Of a DNA stretch of 64,000 nt, positions 54,701 to 61,761 are shown piece by piece. Within the stretch, counting starts at the first letter, position 1. Every line of letters starts with the position of its first letter. The notes below the pieces were generated by a model, which was not told the DNA's origin, searched no databases, and worked only from the letters and a program-made list of their open reading frames with translations. Source of the stretch: Limnothrix sp. FACHB-406 (GTDB lineage: Bacteria; Cyanobacteriota; Cyanobacteriia; CACIAM-69d); assembly GCF_014698235.1 (NCBI RefSeq), contig NZ_JACJSP010000001.1, positions 310,001-374,000 on the forward strand, given 5' to 3'. A program made the translations under genes and the position numbers.

Positions 54701-54810
54701 AACCGTTTGCCCGTGCCCCAACGCACAATCCAGTCCGTGAGCGGCAAAGCTCCCAAAGCCGGACAAAGGGTTAGCAACAGTAGAAGGCCCAAGGTCTGTT
54801 CGCTGGTCAT
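51787..54810 (-). CDS. Fusion: PlsY-like acyltransferase domain + PEP-utilising (RPH/PpsA-like) phosphotransferase
   Basis: A 1007-residue protein from ATG 54810. Residues 1-190 hold about five membrane helices and RLGTGNVSVSAAF with GVVLGRYWVGRGAGMTNA, similar to PlsY, which makes lysophosphatidate from acyl-phosphate and glycerol-3-phosphate. From about 215 an ATP-grasp pyruvate/phosphate-dikinase N-domain follows (AGTKAATLSRLKAWGYPVLP, VRSSAIGEDG, GVAFSRDPVT, PQDVEWTFDG), then a helical middle, and a swivelling His domain at the C-terminus (AGGLICEAGGRLSHGAIVAR) with the phospho-His. No PEP-binding TIM barrel is present, so the order is like rifampicin phosphotransferase. The joint role is unknown. 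Confidence 0.8.
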   Translation of the reverse strand: MTSEQTLGLLLLLTLCPALGALPLTDWIVRWGTGKRLRRLGTGNVSVSAAFYHAGPWWGLLAVSGEALKGLGAVWLARQFFPIESGWEWLTIGGVVLGRYWVGRGAGMTNATWGAIAHEPSAALLTGLLSVSGFAFTRDRQTSRLLALALYPLMLGLLNPNGVDRVVGAVLVAALLAWICQTMPEDLALGRSGAAAGSQGAMGFFQGKADSMLSLDQPLDPQRAGTKAATLSRLKAWGYPVLPGWILLPGDDPVLLANRLAGQGELTEGVAQAIFDPPLIVRSSAIGEDGDRSAAAGLYCTVSDVRTPLELVEAAAVVFVSYDAPEAIEYRRDRNLPDASMAVLVQPQIAGAFSGVAFSRDPVTQQGEAVLVEALPGSAAQVVSGRITPESYRIDLSELDVTAWRESRSVAFPGPANPPQSIESELRALATSTRPLAAETGTGDVPGWLVREVALLTRDLESHFDGVPQDVEWTFDGQHLWILQARPITTLLPIWTRRMAAEAIPGVIRPLTWSINRPMTCGAWGRLFTLVLGDRAAGLDFLETATLFHGRAYFNVTLLADLFRRMGLPPESLEALTHGGKMSRPPLTATLRNLPGLWRLLGREWNLDRSFQRDWEQWFEPGLQSLETLPAEQFSEPERLLVRAEQIMGLLDRATEYSILAPLSAALRQAIGRRKPEQLDPSRHPEVAATRWLQNLAQRMQAVLSLERIRALDQAPAVWAALAESPEGREILASFQVFLDTYGYLSEVGTDVAVPTWREAVEIPQTMLLQLAKTPITQPSNPRRQTSIAQRRLDLKGQVAELYNKLLAQLRWTFVALEQQWQAIGLLQQEGDIFYLELAEIRQWVAHPQNQNLQRILTARIAQRRQAFADWCETPAAPLVYGQEPPLCALEWSAAAARSTLRGLGGSPGRVEGRVIVIRSLSELTLAPAIDQRSILVIPHADAAWGPLLVRAGGLICEAGGRLSHGAIVAREYRIPAVMDIPNATQRLRTGQLLRLDGTTGTIEILD

Positions 54811-54834
54811 GGATGGCAACGGTCGAGGCAATGC

Positions 54835-55500
54835 TCAAACTAACTGTGGGAACTGACGAACCGCCACCTGTCCCCGGGAACTGAAACAAATCAGCCCCTG
54901 GCTTTCCGTCGTTTGTTGCTGGCTGAATCCCGTAATCTGATAACCCGTGGTGTCATAAACAGTCACCATTCCACCCTGTCGCAGGGCCAGGCGATTGAAC
55001 GGCGCAAAATAAGCATAATCCAGATGGTTTTGGCGGCCTTGGATTGAGGGCTGGCCCCAGTCCCTTGGCCACCAGCAATCGACCGCTCCGAAGTCCATGG
55101 GCGGCATGGGGTTCCAGGGGAGCGGCGACTGGCCGGGGGTTGCTTGACTGGGGGGCTGGCGAGATGGCTGACTGGGTGGGGCGATCGGGGCGCTTTGGTA
55201 TTGCACCTGCGTTGAGTGGGCAACACCTGGAGTGGTTGGCAATTCTGTCGCCCAGGTCTGGCACAAGTCCTGGTACAAGTCTTGGCACAGGTTAGCCACC
55301 CGAGCTTTCAGGGACTGATTAAACAGATCCCCAATCATCACCATCCCTCCCTGCATCCATTGACCCGCCCCGCCCAACTCCGGGTGATTAAACTGGGCCA
55401 TGGTTCCGCGTCCCGATCGAATCTTGTCGGCCAAATGGCTGACCGCTGCCACCGAGAACCCGTGGCGATTGGCGATCGACTGTAGCCTTTGAACATCCAT
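54835..55500 (-). CDS. Unknown cyanobacterial protein
   Basis: A 221-residue protein. Residues 1-85 read RLQSIANRHGFSVAAVSHLA, then GRGTMAQFNHPELGGAGQWM and GGMVMIGDLFNQSLKARVAN, a pattern I have seen in cyanobacterial hypotheticals. A Pro/Gln/Ser-rich linker (about 100-140) leads to a C-terminal domain that repeats features of the linker's flanks (WWPRDWGQPS, NRLALRQGGMVTVYDTTGYQ). No membrane helix or signal. It ends 24 bp before the PlsY fusion gene on the same strand, so the two are probably one operon. Function unknown. Confidence 0.65.
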   Translation of the reverse strand: MDVQRLQSIANRHGFSVAAVSHLADKIRSGRGTMAQFNHPELGGAGQWMQGGMVMIGDLFNQSLKARVANLCQDLYQDLCQTWATELPTTPGVAHSTQVQYQSAPIAPPSQPSRQPPSQATPGQSPLPWNPMPPMDFGAVDCWWPRDWGQPSIQGRQNHLDYAYFAPFNRLALRQGGMVTVYDTTGYQITGFSQQQTTESQGLICFSSRGQVAVRQFPQLV

Positions 55501-55540
55501 GCCCCTACCTCAGTCCCTGACGATTGGATTTACGGTTTTT

Positions 55541-55573
55541 GATCTACTTTCGATCTACTTTTGATCTACCTTT
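55541..55573. repeat. 11-bp tandem repeat upstream of the unknown gene
   Basis: GATCTACTTTC (55541-55551), GATCTACTTTT (55552-55562), GATCTACCTTT (55563-55573). The rest of the divergent spacer to 55773 is AT-rich with further TTGATC and ATTCATC repeats; both promoters should lie here. Confidence 0.88.
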
Positions 55574-55773
55574 TTTGACTATGCTTTTCTGGTCGTTCTT
55601 CTTGATTGCTTTTCTTCATTTCTTAATTTCTCTGTTTGATGGCTCTCTGATTACAATTTGATCACTATTTGATCTACGTTGTGATTGATTGACAGTTGGA
55701 TCATCGAAAATTCATCCATCAGAAATTTATTCATTGGGAACTGCTCAATTAGAAATTCATCATCACTGCGCCC

Positions 55774-56616
55774 ATGCAATCTACTCCTCAAGCCCCTAAA
55801 TCCTCCCCTAAGTCCTTAATGGGACAAATTCGGCGATCGGGAGCCATCTTCCGCGCCCTGAGCACCACCTATTACGCCTATATGTTGGAATATCGGGCGG
55901 AATTATTGCTTTGGGCCCTTTCGGGGGCCGTGCCGTTCATTTTGATGGGTGCTTGGGTCAAAGCGGCGGAAACGGGGCAATTCGGGCTGTCTTCCATCCA
56001 ATTTGCTCAATATTACCTAGCCGCATTCATTGCTCGACAAATGAACGTGGTTTGGGTGGTTTGGGAATTTGAAAAAGAAGTGAACCAAGGTCTCCTTTCG
56101 CCCAAGCTTTTACAGCCGATCGACCCAGTTTGGCATCACCTGGTTTCCCACCTCACGGAGCGATTTGTGCGATTGCCGATCATTGGGTTGCTCGTGATCT
56201 TATTTTTTGTGCTCTATCCCCAATCATTTTGGCTGCCTAGCGCCACAAATCTCTTGGGGTTTATGATCATTACGCTTTTGGCCTTTGGCCTGCGATTTTT
56301 AATTCAATACACCTTTGCCATGGGGGCATTTTGGATGGAAAAAGCGGCCGCCCTGGAACAGGCTTGGTTTTTTATTTATCTGCTGGGTTCAGGAATTTTG
56401 GCTCCGTTGGAAGTGTTTCCGCCCCTGGTGCGATCGATTGTGGAATGGACTCCATTTCCTTATCTGATCCACTTTCCCGCTGCGTTGTTGATGGGTTTGC
56501 CGGTGGATTGGGGTAAGGGACTCTTGGCGATCGGGCTGTGGAGTGGCTTTTTTTATGGCTTGAATCGTTGGCTCTGGCGGCGGGGTCTGCGGCAATATTC
56601 CGGCATGGGAGCCTAA
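55774..56616 (+). CDS. ABC-2 family transporter permease
   Basis: A 280-residue membrane protein with about six helices. The fold and order match the ABC-2 permease type formerly DUF990: YYAYMLEYRAELLLWALSGA, then QYYLAAFIARQMNVVWVVWE and FEKEVNQGLLSPKLLQPIDP, and the late YLLGSGILAPLEVFPPLVRS. Such permeases need an ATPase; none is in the window, so it works with a partner coded elsewhere. The substrate is unknown. It converges on relA with a palindromic repeat between. Confidence 0.8.
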   Translation: MQSTPQAPKSSPKSLMGQIRRSGAIFRALSTTYYAYMLEYRAELLLWALSGAVPFILMGAWVKAAETGQFGLSSIQFAQYYLAAFIARQMNVVWVVWEFEKEVNQGLLSPKLLQPIDPVWHHLVSHLTERFVRLPIIGLLVILFFVLYPQSFWLPSATNLLGFMIITLLAFGLRFLIQYTFAMGAFWMEKAAALEQAWFFIYLLGSGILAPLEVFPPLVRSIVEWTPFPYLIHFPAALLMGLPVDWGKGLLAIGLWSGFFYGLNRWLWRRGLRQYSGMGA

Positions 56617-56649
56617 GCGGCCGGCCTCAGCAACAAAAACGCCCAAGTA

Positions 56650-56683
56650 GGAGCGTACGGGTATACGTACGGCCGTGCGCTCC
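56650..56683. repeat. Variant GC palindrome between convergent genes
   Basis: GGAGCGTACGG (56650-56660) pairs with CCGTGCGCTCC (56673-56683) with one G-T pair; GTATAC lies in the loop. Flanks GTAG/CCAC. It resembles the palindromes in mutS2 but is a diverged, longer-loop form. It may serve as a bidirectional terminator for the ABC-2 and relA genes. Confidence 0.75.
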
Positions 56684-56704
56684 CACCAGTATTTCCGTTG
56701 ATCG

Positions 56705-58969
56705 CTATTCCGCGTTTTGGAAAACCCGCCGCAGATCAATCACGTCGCTCATCTTGCGAATGTGGGTAAAGACCCGATCGAGCTGGGTTCGATCGCAGAT
56801 GTCAATGCCCAAGGTGATCATGGCCGTTTCACCCGGCTTGGTTTTCACGGCGGCCCGGTTCACGTTCACATTCGAGTCCGCCAGTCGGGTCAAAATATCC
56901 TTGAGCACCCCCACCCGATCGATCGTTTCCACCCGAATTTCCACGGGATAGGTGGGCTGGCGACCCACATTGGTCACCTCGGGGTTCCAACTCACCGGAA
57001 CCAGGCGATCGCCCGGCACATTGGCCAAATTGCTGCAATCTTGGCGGTGAATGGCCAAGCCCCGGCTGCTGCGGGTCACCACCCCCACGATCGGCTCACC
57101 CGGCACCGCGTGACAACAGCCCGCCATGTGATGCAACAGCCCTTCCACCCCCAAAATGGGCGACAGGCGATGGCGATTTGACCCCGAATCCCCGTGGGGG
57201 CGCGGGCTGGACGACGGCATAATCACCGCCTCGGCCACCGGTTGCGCGGTTTTCACCACCTCACGAATCCGCCCCAGCAGCATATTCAACGTAATTTCCC
57301 CGTAGCCCAGCGCGGCCAGGGTGTCATCCACGCTGTGGTAGTTGCAGCGCTCCGCCACCGCCTGCATGGGTGCGGACTTCAGAAAACTTTCAAACCCTTG
57401 CTTACCCAGTTCCTTTTCCAGCAGCTCGCGGCCGCGGCTGATGTTTTCTTCCCGGCGCGATCGCTTGTACCACAGCCGGATCCGGTTGCGGGCAGTGGCT
57501 GTCACCACAAAATTCAGCCAGTCAAGGCTGGGGTGCGCATTTTTCTGGGTGATGATTTCAATGATGTCGCCGTTTTGCAGGCCCGTATCCAGGGTCACCA
57601 TCCGGCGATTCACCAGGGCCCCCGCGCAATGGTTGCCCACCTCCGTATGAATCCGGTAGGCAAAATCCACCGGGGTTGCATGGTTGCTGAGGGCAATCAC
57701 ATCGCCCTTGGGTGTAAAGACATAAATCTCATCCTCAAAGAGATTTTTCTTAACATTTTCCAGATACTCATGCGCATCCTTCAGATCGCTTTGCCATTCC
57801 AGCAATTGCCGCAGCCAAATAAACTTTTCATCATCGGTGCTGGCGGCCAAGTGGCTACCACCCGTTTCCTTATATTTCCAGTGGGCTGCAATCCCGTATT
57901 CCGCCACTCGATGCATTTCTTCGGTGCGAATTTGCACCTCCAAGGGCCGTCCCGTCAAGCCAATTACTGAGGTATGAAGCGATTGATAGCGGTTGGGTTT
58001 GGGCAGACCAATGTAATCCTTGAACCGGCCAGGGATGGGGCGAAATTCATCATGAACCACGGCTAAAGCGCGGTAACATTCATCAACCGATTGGACAATG
58101 ACGCGCACGGCAGCAATGTCATAAATTTCCCAGAAGCTTTTATTCTGACGCTGCATCTTTTGGTAAATGCCATAGAGATGCTTGGGCCGGCCGCTGGTTT
58201 CGGCGCTTTGAATGCCCAGTTGGTTGAGCCGATCGCGCAGAATTTGCAACACCCGATCGAGCCGGGCCTCGCGATCGGTGCGTTTTTCCGCCACCAGTTC
58301 TTGAATTTCCCGATAGGCATCCGGTTGAAGATATTTAAACGACAGATCTTCCAGTTCCCACTTAAAGCGCCCAATGCCCAGACGATTGGCCAAGGGCGCG
58401 AAAATATCCATGGTTTCTTGGGAAATTCGGCGCTGTTTTTCCGGAGCCAGATGCTCCAAAGTTCGCATATTGTGCAGGCGATCGGCCAGTTTCACCACAA
58501 TCACACGAATGTCCTTGGCCATCGCCAAAAACATTCGCCTGAAATTTTCCGCCTGCTGCTCTTTTTTACTAGAAAAATTAAACTTAGAAAGCTTCGTGAC
58601 CCCTTCCACCAAAAATCGCACTTCTGCACCAAACTTGGCTTCCAAATCTTCCGGGGTTGTAGCCGTGTCTTCCACAATATCGTGTAGAAAACCCGCTGCA
58701 ATCATCTCGGGGCTGCCCCCCAATTCTCGCAGCAAACCAGCCACGGCCACCGGATGGGCAATGTAGGGTTCACCGGAAGCCCGATATTGATCTTGATGCA
58801 GATCATAGGCAAATTGAAAGGCTCGACAAATCAAGCTGTTGCCTAGGGGGCGTTCTGTGCCTTGGGGATGATGAAAATCCTCCATTAAACATTGGCTGAG
58901 CCAGGTGGGCAACGACAGGCTGGGATATTCATCAATGGGCGAGTAATGGTGGGAAACGGCGACAACCAT
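56705..58969 (-). CDS. Bifunctional (p)ppGpp synthetase/hydrolase RelA/SpoT
   Basis: A 754-residue Rel protein. The HD hydrolase domain (about 50-190) has YIAHPVAVAGLLRELGG and FLHDIVEDTATTPEDLE. The synthetase domain (about 240-370) has FRPIPGRFKDYIGLPKPNRY, EVQIRTEEMHRVAEYGIAAH. TGS (about 400-460) has YVFTPKGDVIALSNHATPVD, and the C-terminal ACT domain (about 665-745) has RVGVLKDILTRLADSNVNV. It makes and breaks ppGpp in starvation and darkness responses. It is the only Rel-type gene seen. The start at 58969 leaves a 30-residue variable lead. Confidence 0.95.
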   Translation of the reverse strand: MVVAVSHHYSPIDEYPSLSLPTWLSQCLMEDFHHPQGTERPLGNSLICRAFQFAYDLHQDQYRASGEPYIAHPVAVAGLLRELGGSPEMIAAGFLHDIVEDTATTPEDLEAKFGAEVRFLVEGVTKLSKFNFSSKKEQQAENFRRMFLAMAKDIRVIVVKLADRLHNMRTLEHLAPEKQRRISQETMDIFAPLANRLGIGRFKWELEDLSFKYLQPDAYREIQELVAEKRTDREARLDRVLQILRDRLNQLGIQSAETSGRPKHLYGIYQKMQRQNKSFWEIYDIAAVRVIVQSVDECYRALAVVHDEFRPIPGRFKDYIGLPKPNRYQSLHTSVIGLTGRPLEVQIRTEEMHRVAEYGIAAHWKYKETGGSHLAASTDDEKFIWLRQLLEWQSDLKDAHEYLENVKKNLFEDEIYVFTPKGDVIALSNHATPVDFAYRIHTEVGNHCAGALVNRRMVTLDTGLQNGDIIEIITQKNAHPSLDWLNFVVTATARNRIRLWYKRSRREENISRGRELLEKELGKQGFESFLKSAPMQAVAERCNYHSVDDTLAALGYGEITLNMLLGRIREVVKTAQPVAEAVIMPSSSPRPHGDSGSNRHRLSPILGVEGLLHHMAGCCHAVPGEPIVGVVTRSSRGLAIHRQDCSNLANVPGDRLVPVSWNPEVTNVGRQPTYPVEIRVETIDRVGVLKDILTRLADSNVNVNRAAVKTKPGETAMITLGIDICDRTQLDRVFTHIRKMSDVIDLRRVFQNAE

Positions 58970-59648
58970 AGGATTTTTGAGGGAAAAAAGTTAGGGTCTG
59001 GGATGGGGGGTGAGGAGCGATCGAACGAGTGAGGGTCATTCCACTGGCCAATTCCCATTGATGAGAATGATCCCCAGCCTGAAGGGTGTGCAATTAAGCC
59101 CAATCTGCGCAAAGGGCGATCAGAAACGGTGATTCTTCAGGACTGGAGCTGAACCAATGGCCAACCAATGACCAACCAAAGTGAATGCTTAGACAGGGAA
59201 AAGGCTGGCTGAAATGGGGCCGAGTGATGACCCCAGGCTGAGGGAACATCACACATCAACTCAGCAATTCAAAACCAAGAGCCTGAAAGCAAAATGACCT
59301 GCGAAGACGACAAGAAGAGCCTCAAACTGCTAGGGTGCTGTTAACCCCCTGTCCCTGGCTGGAACATAGCGGCTGAGACCGTTATCGCTAAAAGGAGTTT
59401 TAAATTTAGAGAACGCTGTAATTAGGTCTAACTTAGAAAGCTGGTTTCTGTCATGCTTCGACCAAATTTTCTAAGCATCCCTGACCCTTGGACTGTGGTT
59501 TGTGAACGGCCCGAAGGTTGGAGGAAATTTTTATGAAATGCAATAGATTCTACTAAATTCTCTTCGGTTTCACGCAATTGGGAATGATGTTTTTTGGATT
59601 ACACCCGATCGCCCTGATCCCCGCCCCTTCATTACAACCGATCGTCCT
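58970..59648. other. Divergent spacer relA / PatD-like gene
   Basis: About 680 bp with no supported gene. TGGCCAACCAATGACCAACC repeats near 59158-59180, and a run AAAAGGAGTTTTAAATTT near 59390. It must hold both promoters. No riboswitch fold was recognised. Confidence 0.5.
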
Positions 59649-60095
59649 ATGCAATCTCCCGATTCGATCAGTGAAAATGTGTCAAATTCCGAAAAGGCAG
59701 CGCTTGGCTCGCTTGAACCAGTCGATAATGGCAGTTTATCGGATCAAGGCTACGAAAAACTACGATTAACGCTCGAATGCTTTGAATTGCGCTTGCAAGC
59801 GGCAACCCAGCCTCCGGCGGATCTGAATGAAGCGCTGGCCGATCTGCGGATGGCGGTGACGGGGCTGGCGGAGGGCAGCGGCCTGGAGCAATCACTGCAA
59901 GTGGAAATTTACAAACAGTTACGTTTGCTGGAAACGGATTGGGCATTTTTGCGAATGGCTCGTCAACCAGCGACCTTTGCCCAGCGGCGATCGACCATGC
60001 AAGAGAGGCTCAAGCTGTTGCAGAACTATTGCGCCCATGGCCAAACCCTGGCGGCGGGCGAAGGGACGATCGCGCCAGATCAGGGGCAAATGTAA
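59649..60095 (+). CDS. PatD-like protein (heterocyst frequency control family)
   Basis: A 148-residue protein. After a variable acidic lead (1-35) comes a helical domain with YEKLRLTLECFELRLQAA, LADLRMAVTGLAEGSG and VEIYKQLRLLETDWAFLRMA, then RQPATFAQRRSTMQERLKLL and NYC. The segment 'EIxKQLRLLxxDxxFLxxARQPAT...R...L..YC' is what I recall for PatD, which limits heterocyst frequency in Nostoc/Anabaena. Whether this organism forms heterocysts cannot be told, so another role is possible. Its final residues (DQGQM) and stop are coded by a 19-bp tandem repeat. Confidence 0.6.
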   Translation: MQSPDSISENVSNSEKAALGSLEPVDNGSLSDQGYEKLRLTLECFELRLQAATQPPADLNEALADLRMAVTGLAEGSGLEQSLQVEIYKQLRLLETDWAFLRMARQPATFAQRRSTMQERLKLLQNYCAHGQTLAAGEGTIAPDQGQM

Positions 60096-60129
60096 AGATC
60101 AGGGGCAAATGTAAAGATCAGGGGCAATA
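60078..60129 (+). repeat. 19-bp tandem repeat containing the PatD-like stop codon
   Basis: GATCAGGGGCAAATGTAAA at 60078-60096 and 60097-60115 identically, then a partial third copy to 60129. The stop TAA (60093-60095) is in the first unit. Confidence 0.93.
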
Positions 60130-60144
60130 AACGCGGAGGTGACC

Positions 60145-60177
60145 GCCTTAGGGATGCCTTAGGGATGTTCTAGGGAT
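60145..60177 (-). repeat. 11-bp tandem repeat containing the SPOR-protein stop codon
   Basis: GCCTTAGGGAT at 60145-60155 and 60156-60166, then GTTCTAGGGAT at 60167-60177. The stop codon of the leftward SPOR gene (TAG, 60170-60172 on the minus strand) lies in the third unit. Confidence 0.92.
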
Positions 60178-61606
60178 TATTGCCGTCGATGATCCAACCG
60201 TTTTGCATCAGCTCGGTGGTTAGGTTGGCTGCCCCAAGACGCGATCGCCACTGTTGGGCCATGGATTGGTCGGCAAAGGGGCCAATGCGCAGACCGCCGG
60301 TTTCGTTGGGGAAGACGCTGGAAGCCGGAACCCCCAGTTCACTGAGCCGGTTAATCAGTTGCGCGAGGGGCGATCGCCCGTTGGTCACCACCACAAAATA
60401 GGCCGGGTCATTGGTTGCCGTGGAACTGGCGGCGGCCAGGGTGCTGGGGAACTGATTGCTCGATCGAGGCAAAGGCGCAAGGCGGCTGGGGGCTGGCGCA
60501 AAGATCGGTTCCAAGTCCGGCAGGCTGGCCATGGGTTCCGGTGGTGGCTCGGGCAAACTGCGCGATCGGCTGGTGTTTCCCAAGGGGGGCAACCGGCGGC
60601 CCGCCATCGGGAGCGGAGCCGTGTTGCTGGGCGGTTGCCATTGGGGATCACGGCCGGCGGGTTCAAAATTAGCAAAAAGGGCGCTGGGATCCGGTTCATC
60701 CTGATTGGGGCCCCGTGTTGGCGACCACCCGGCCGCGCCCGATCGAGCGGGCAGGGGCGATCGAACCGGTTGCACCCGATTGAAAGAATTGACGCTGGCA
60801 TTAACGGTGGCATCGGATCCAGAAGCCGCCGATCCGGAAGCTGCCGATTCACTCAATTCGCCAATTTCAGCGGTGATCCCCCGTTGAGCCAGTTCTCGTA
60901 CCCGGGCAGTGGCATCGATCGATCGCTCAAATAGCCCAGCCCGCACGGCCGTTTGCCCCCGATAGGTGACAAAAGCCGCCGTGGGAGACAGTTGTTTAAC
61001 CTGCTCGAAAAGCCCCAAACTATCGCCGAGGGCATAGACCACATAACGGCCTTGGCTGGGAACCACCGGCTCAAAGAAGTTGCGATCAGTTGGGTTGGTT
61101 GGGGCGATCGCGCTGGAGGTGGTTGGAGGTTCCTGCACCATGGTCACCCCCGAGCCAGCTCCCTCTTCCACCACCCAGCCGGTTTCTTCCGTAGTTGTTG
61201 GGTTCGCGATCGGGCTGGGGCGCGGCGCTTCCAACACTTCCACATCAATCGGCGAGCGCGGTGGGGGCGCAGCAGCGGGCCTTTCAACCTCGGGGATCGG
61301 CGCGGCCGGCGCACCGGGCAAGGGCGCACCAAAGGGAAGCGTGTCATTGGCCGAAGCTACGGGGGCGATCGCTCCCAGGCCGCAGCAGGTCAGCGCCATT
61401 GCCCCCAACCAACGCCCCCAGCTTTGGCCCATTGGGTTCTGGGGATGTTGACTCGGCTGATTCTGGCCCCGCTGGCGATGTTTCGGAGGATGGGTGGGAT
61501 GGGGTGCGCTCTTAATATCACCGTGGATATCCATAGAAACTTGAGAAACTTTGACCGCTTCGGGTTCCATATCCATTTCCATATCCATCGCCATCTTGAT
61601 CTGCAT
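60170..61606 (-). CDS. SPOR-domain-like secreted or anchored protein
   Basis: A 478-residue protein. A long polar lead (MQIKMAMDMEMDMEPEAVKV; His/Pro/Gln-rich to about 65) precedes a hydrophobic segment (WLGAMALTCCGLGAIAPVASA), a signal peptide or anchor. The rest is periplasmic: a Pro/Ala-rich linker, a SPOR-like unit (RYVVYALGDSLGLFEQVKQL, AAFVTYRGQTAVRAGLFER), another long low-complexity linker, and a second SPOR-like unit at the C-terminus (YFVVVTNGRSPLAQLINRLS, GGLRIGPFADQSMAQQWRS). SPOR domains bind septal peptidoglycan. A specific partner is unknown. Confidence 0.7.
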   Translation of the reverse strand: MQIKMAMDMEMDMEPEAVKVSQVSMDIHGDIKSAPHPTHPPKHRQRGQNQPSQHPQNPMGQSWGRWLGAMALTCCGLGAIAPVASANDTLPFGAPLPGAPAAPIPEVERPAAAPPPRSPIDVEVLEAPRPSPIANPTTTEETGWVVEEGAGSGVTMVQEPPTTSSAIAPTNPTDRNFFEPVVPSQGRYVVYALGDSLGLFEQVKQLSPTAAFVTYRGQTAVRAGLFERSIDATARVRELAQRGITAEIGELSESAASGSAASGSDATVNASVNSFNRVQPVRSPLPARSGAAGWSPTRGPNQDEPDPSALFANFEPAGRDPQWQPPSNTAPLPMAGRRLPPLGNTSRSRSLPEPPPEPMASLPDLEPIFAPAPSRLAPLPRSSNQFPSTLAAASSTATNDPAYFVVVTNGRSPLAQLINRLSELGVPASSVFPNETGGLRIGPFADQSMAQQWRSRLGAANLTTELMQNGWIIDGNNP

Positions 61607-61761
61607 GGAATTGACCGTTGATTAGCCCACGACTAGCCCGCCGGTATCGGCTACGCACCCATCATCATCGCCGCCTATCATCATAGCCACGCGACCACCG
61701 CAGCATCACCCATCCAATCCGCGATCCCAGATGTTCATGGAAGTGGGCAAGTTTTGTGCCC

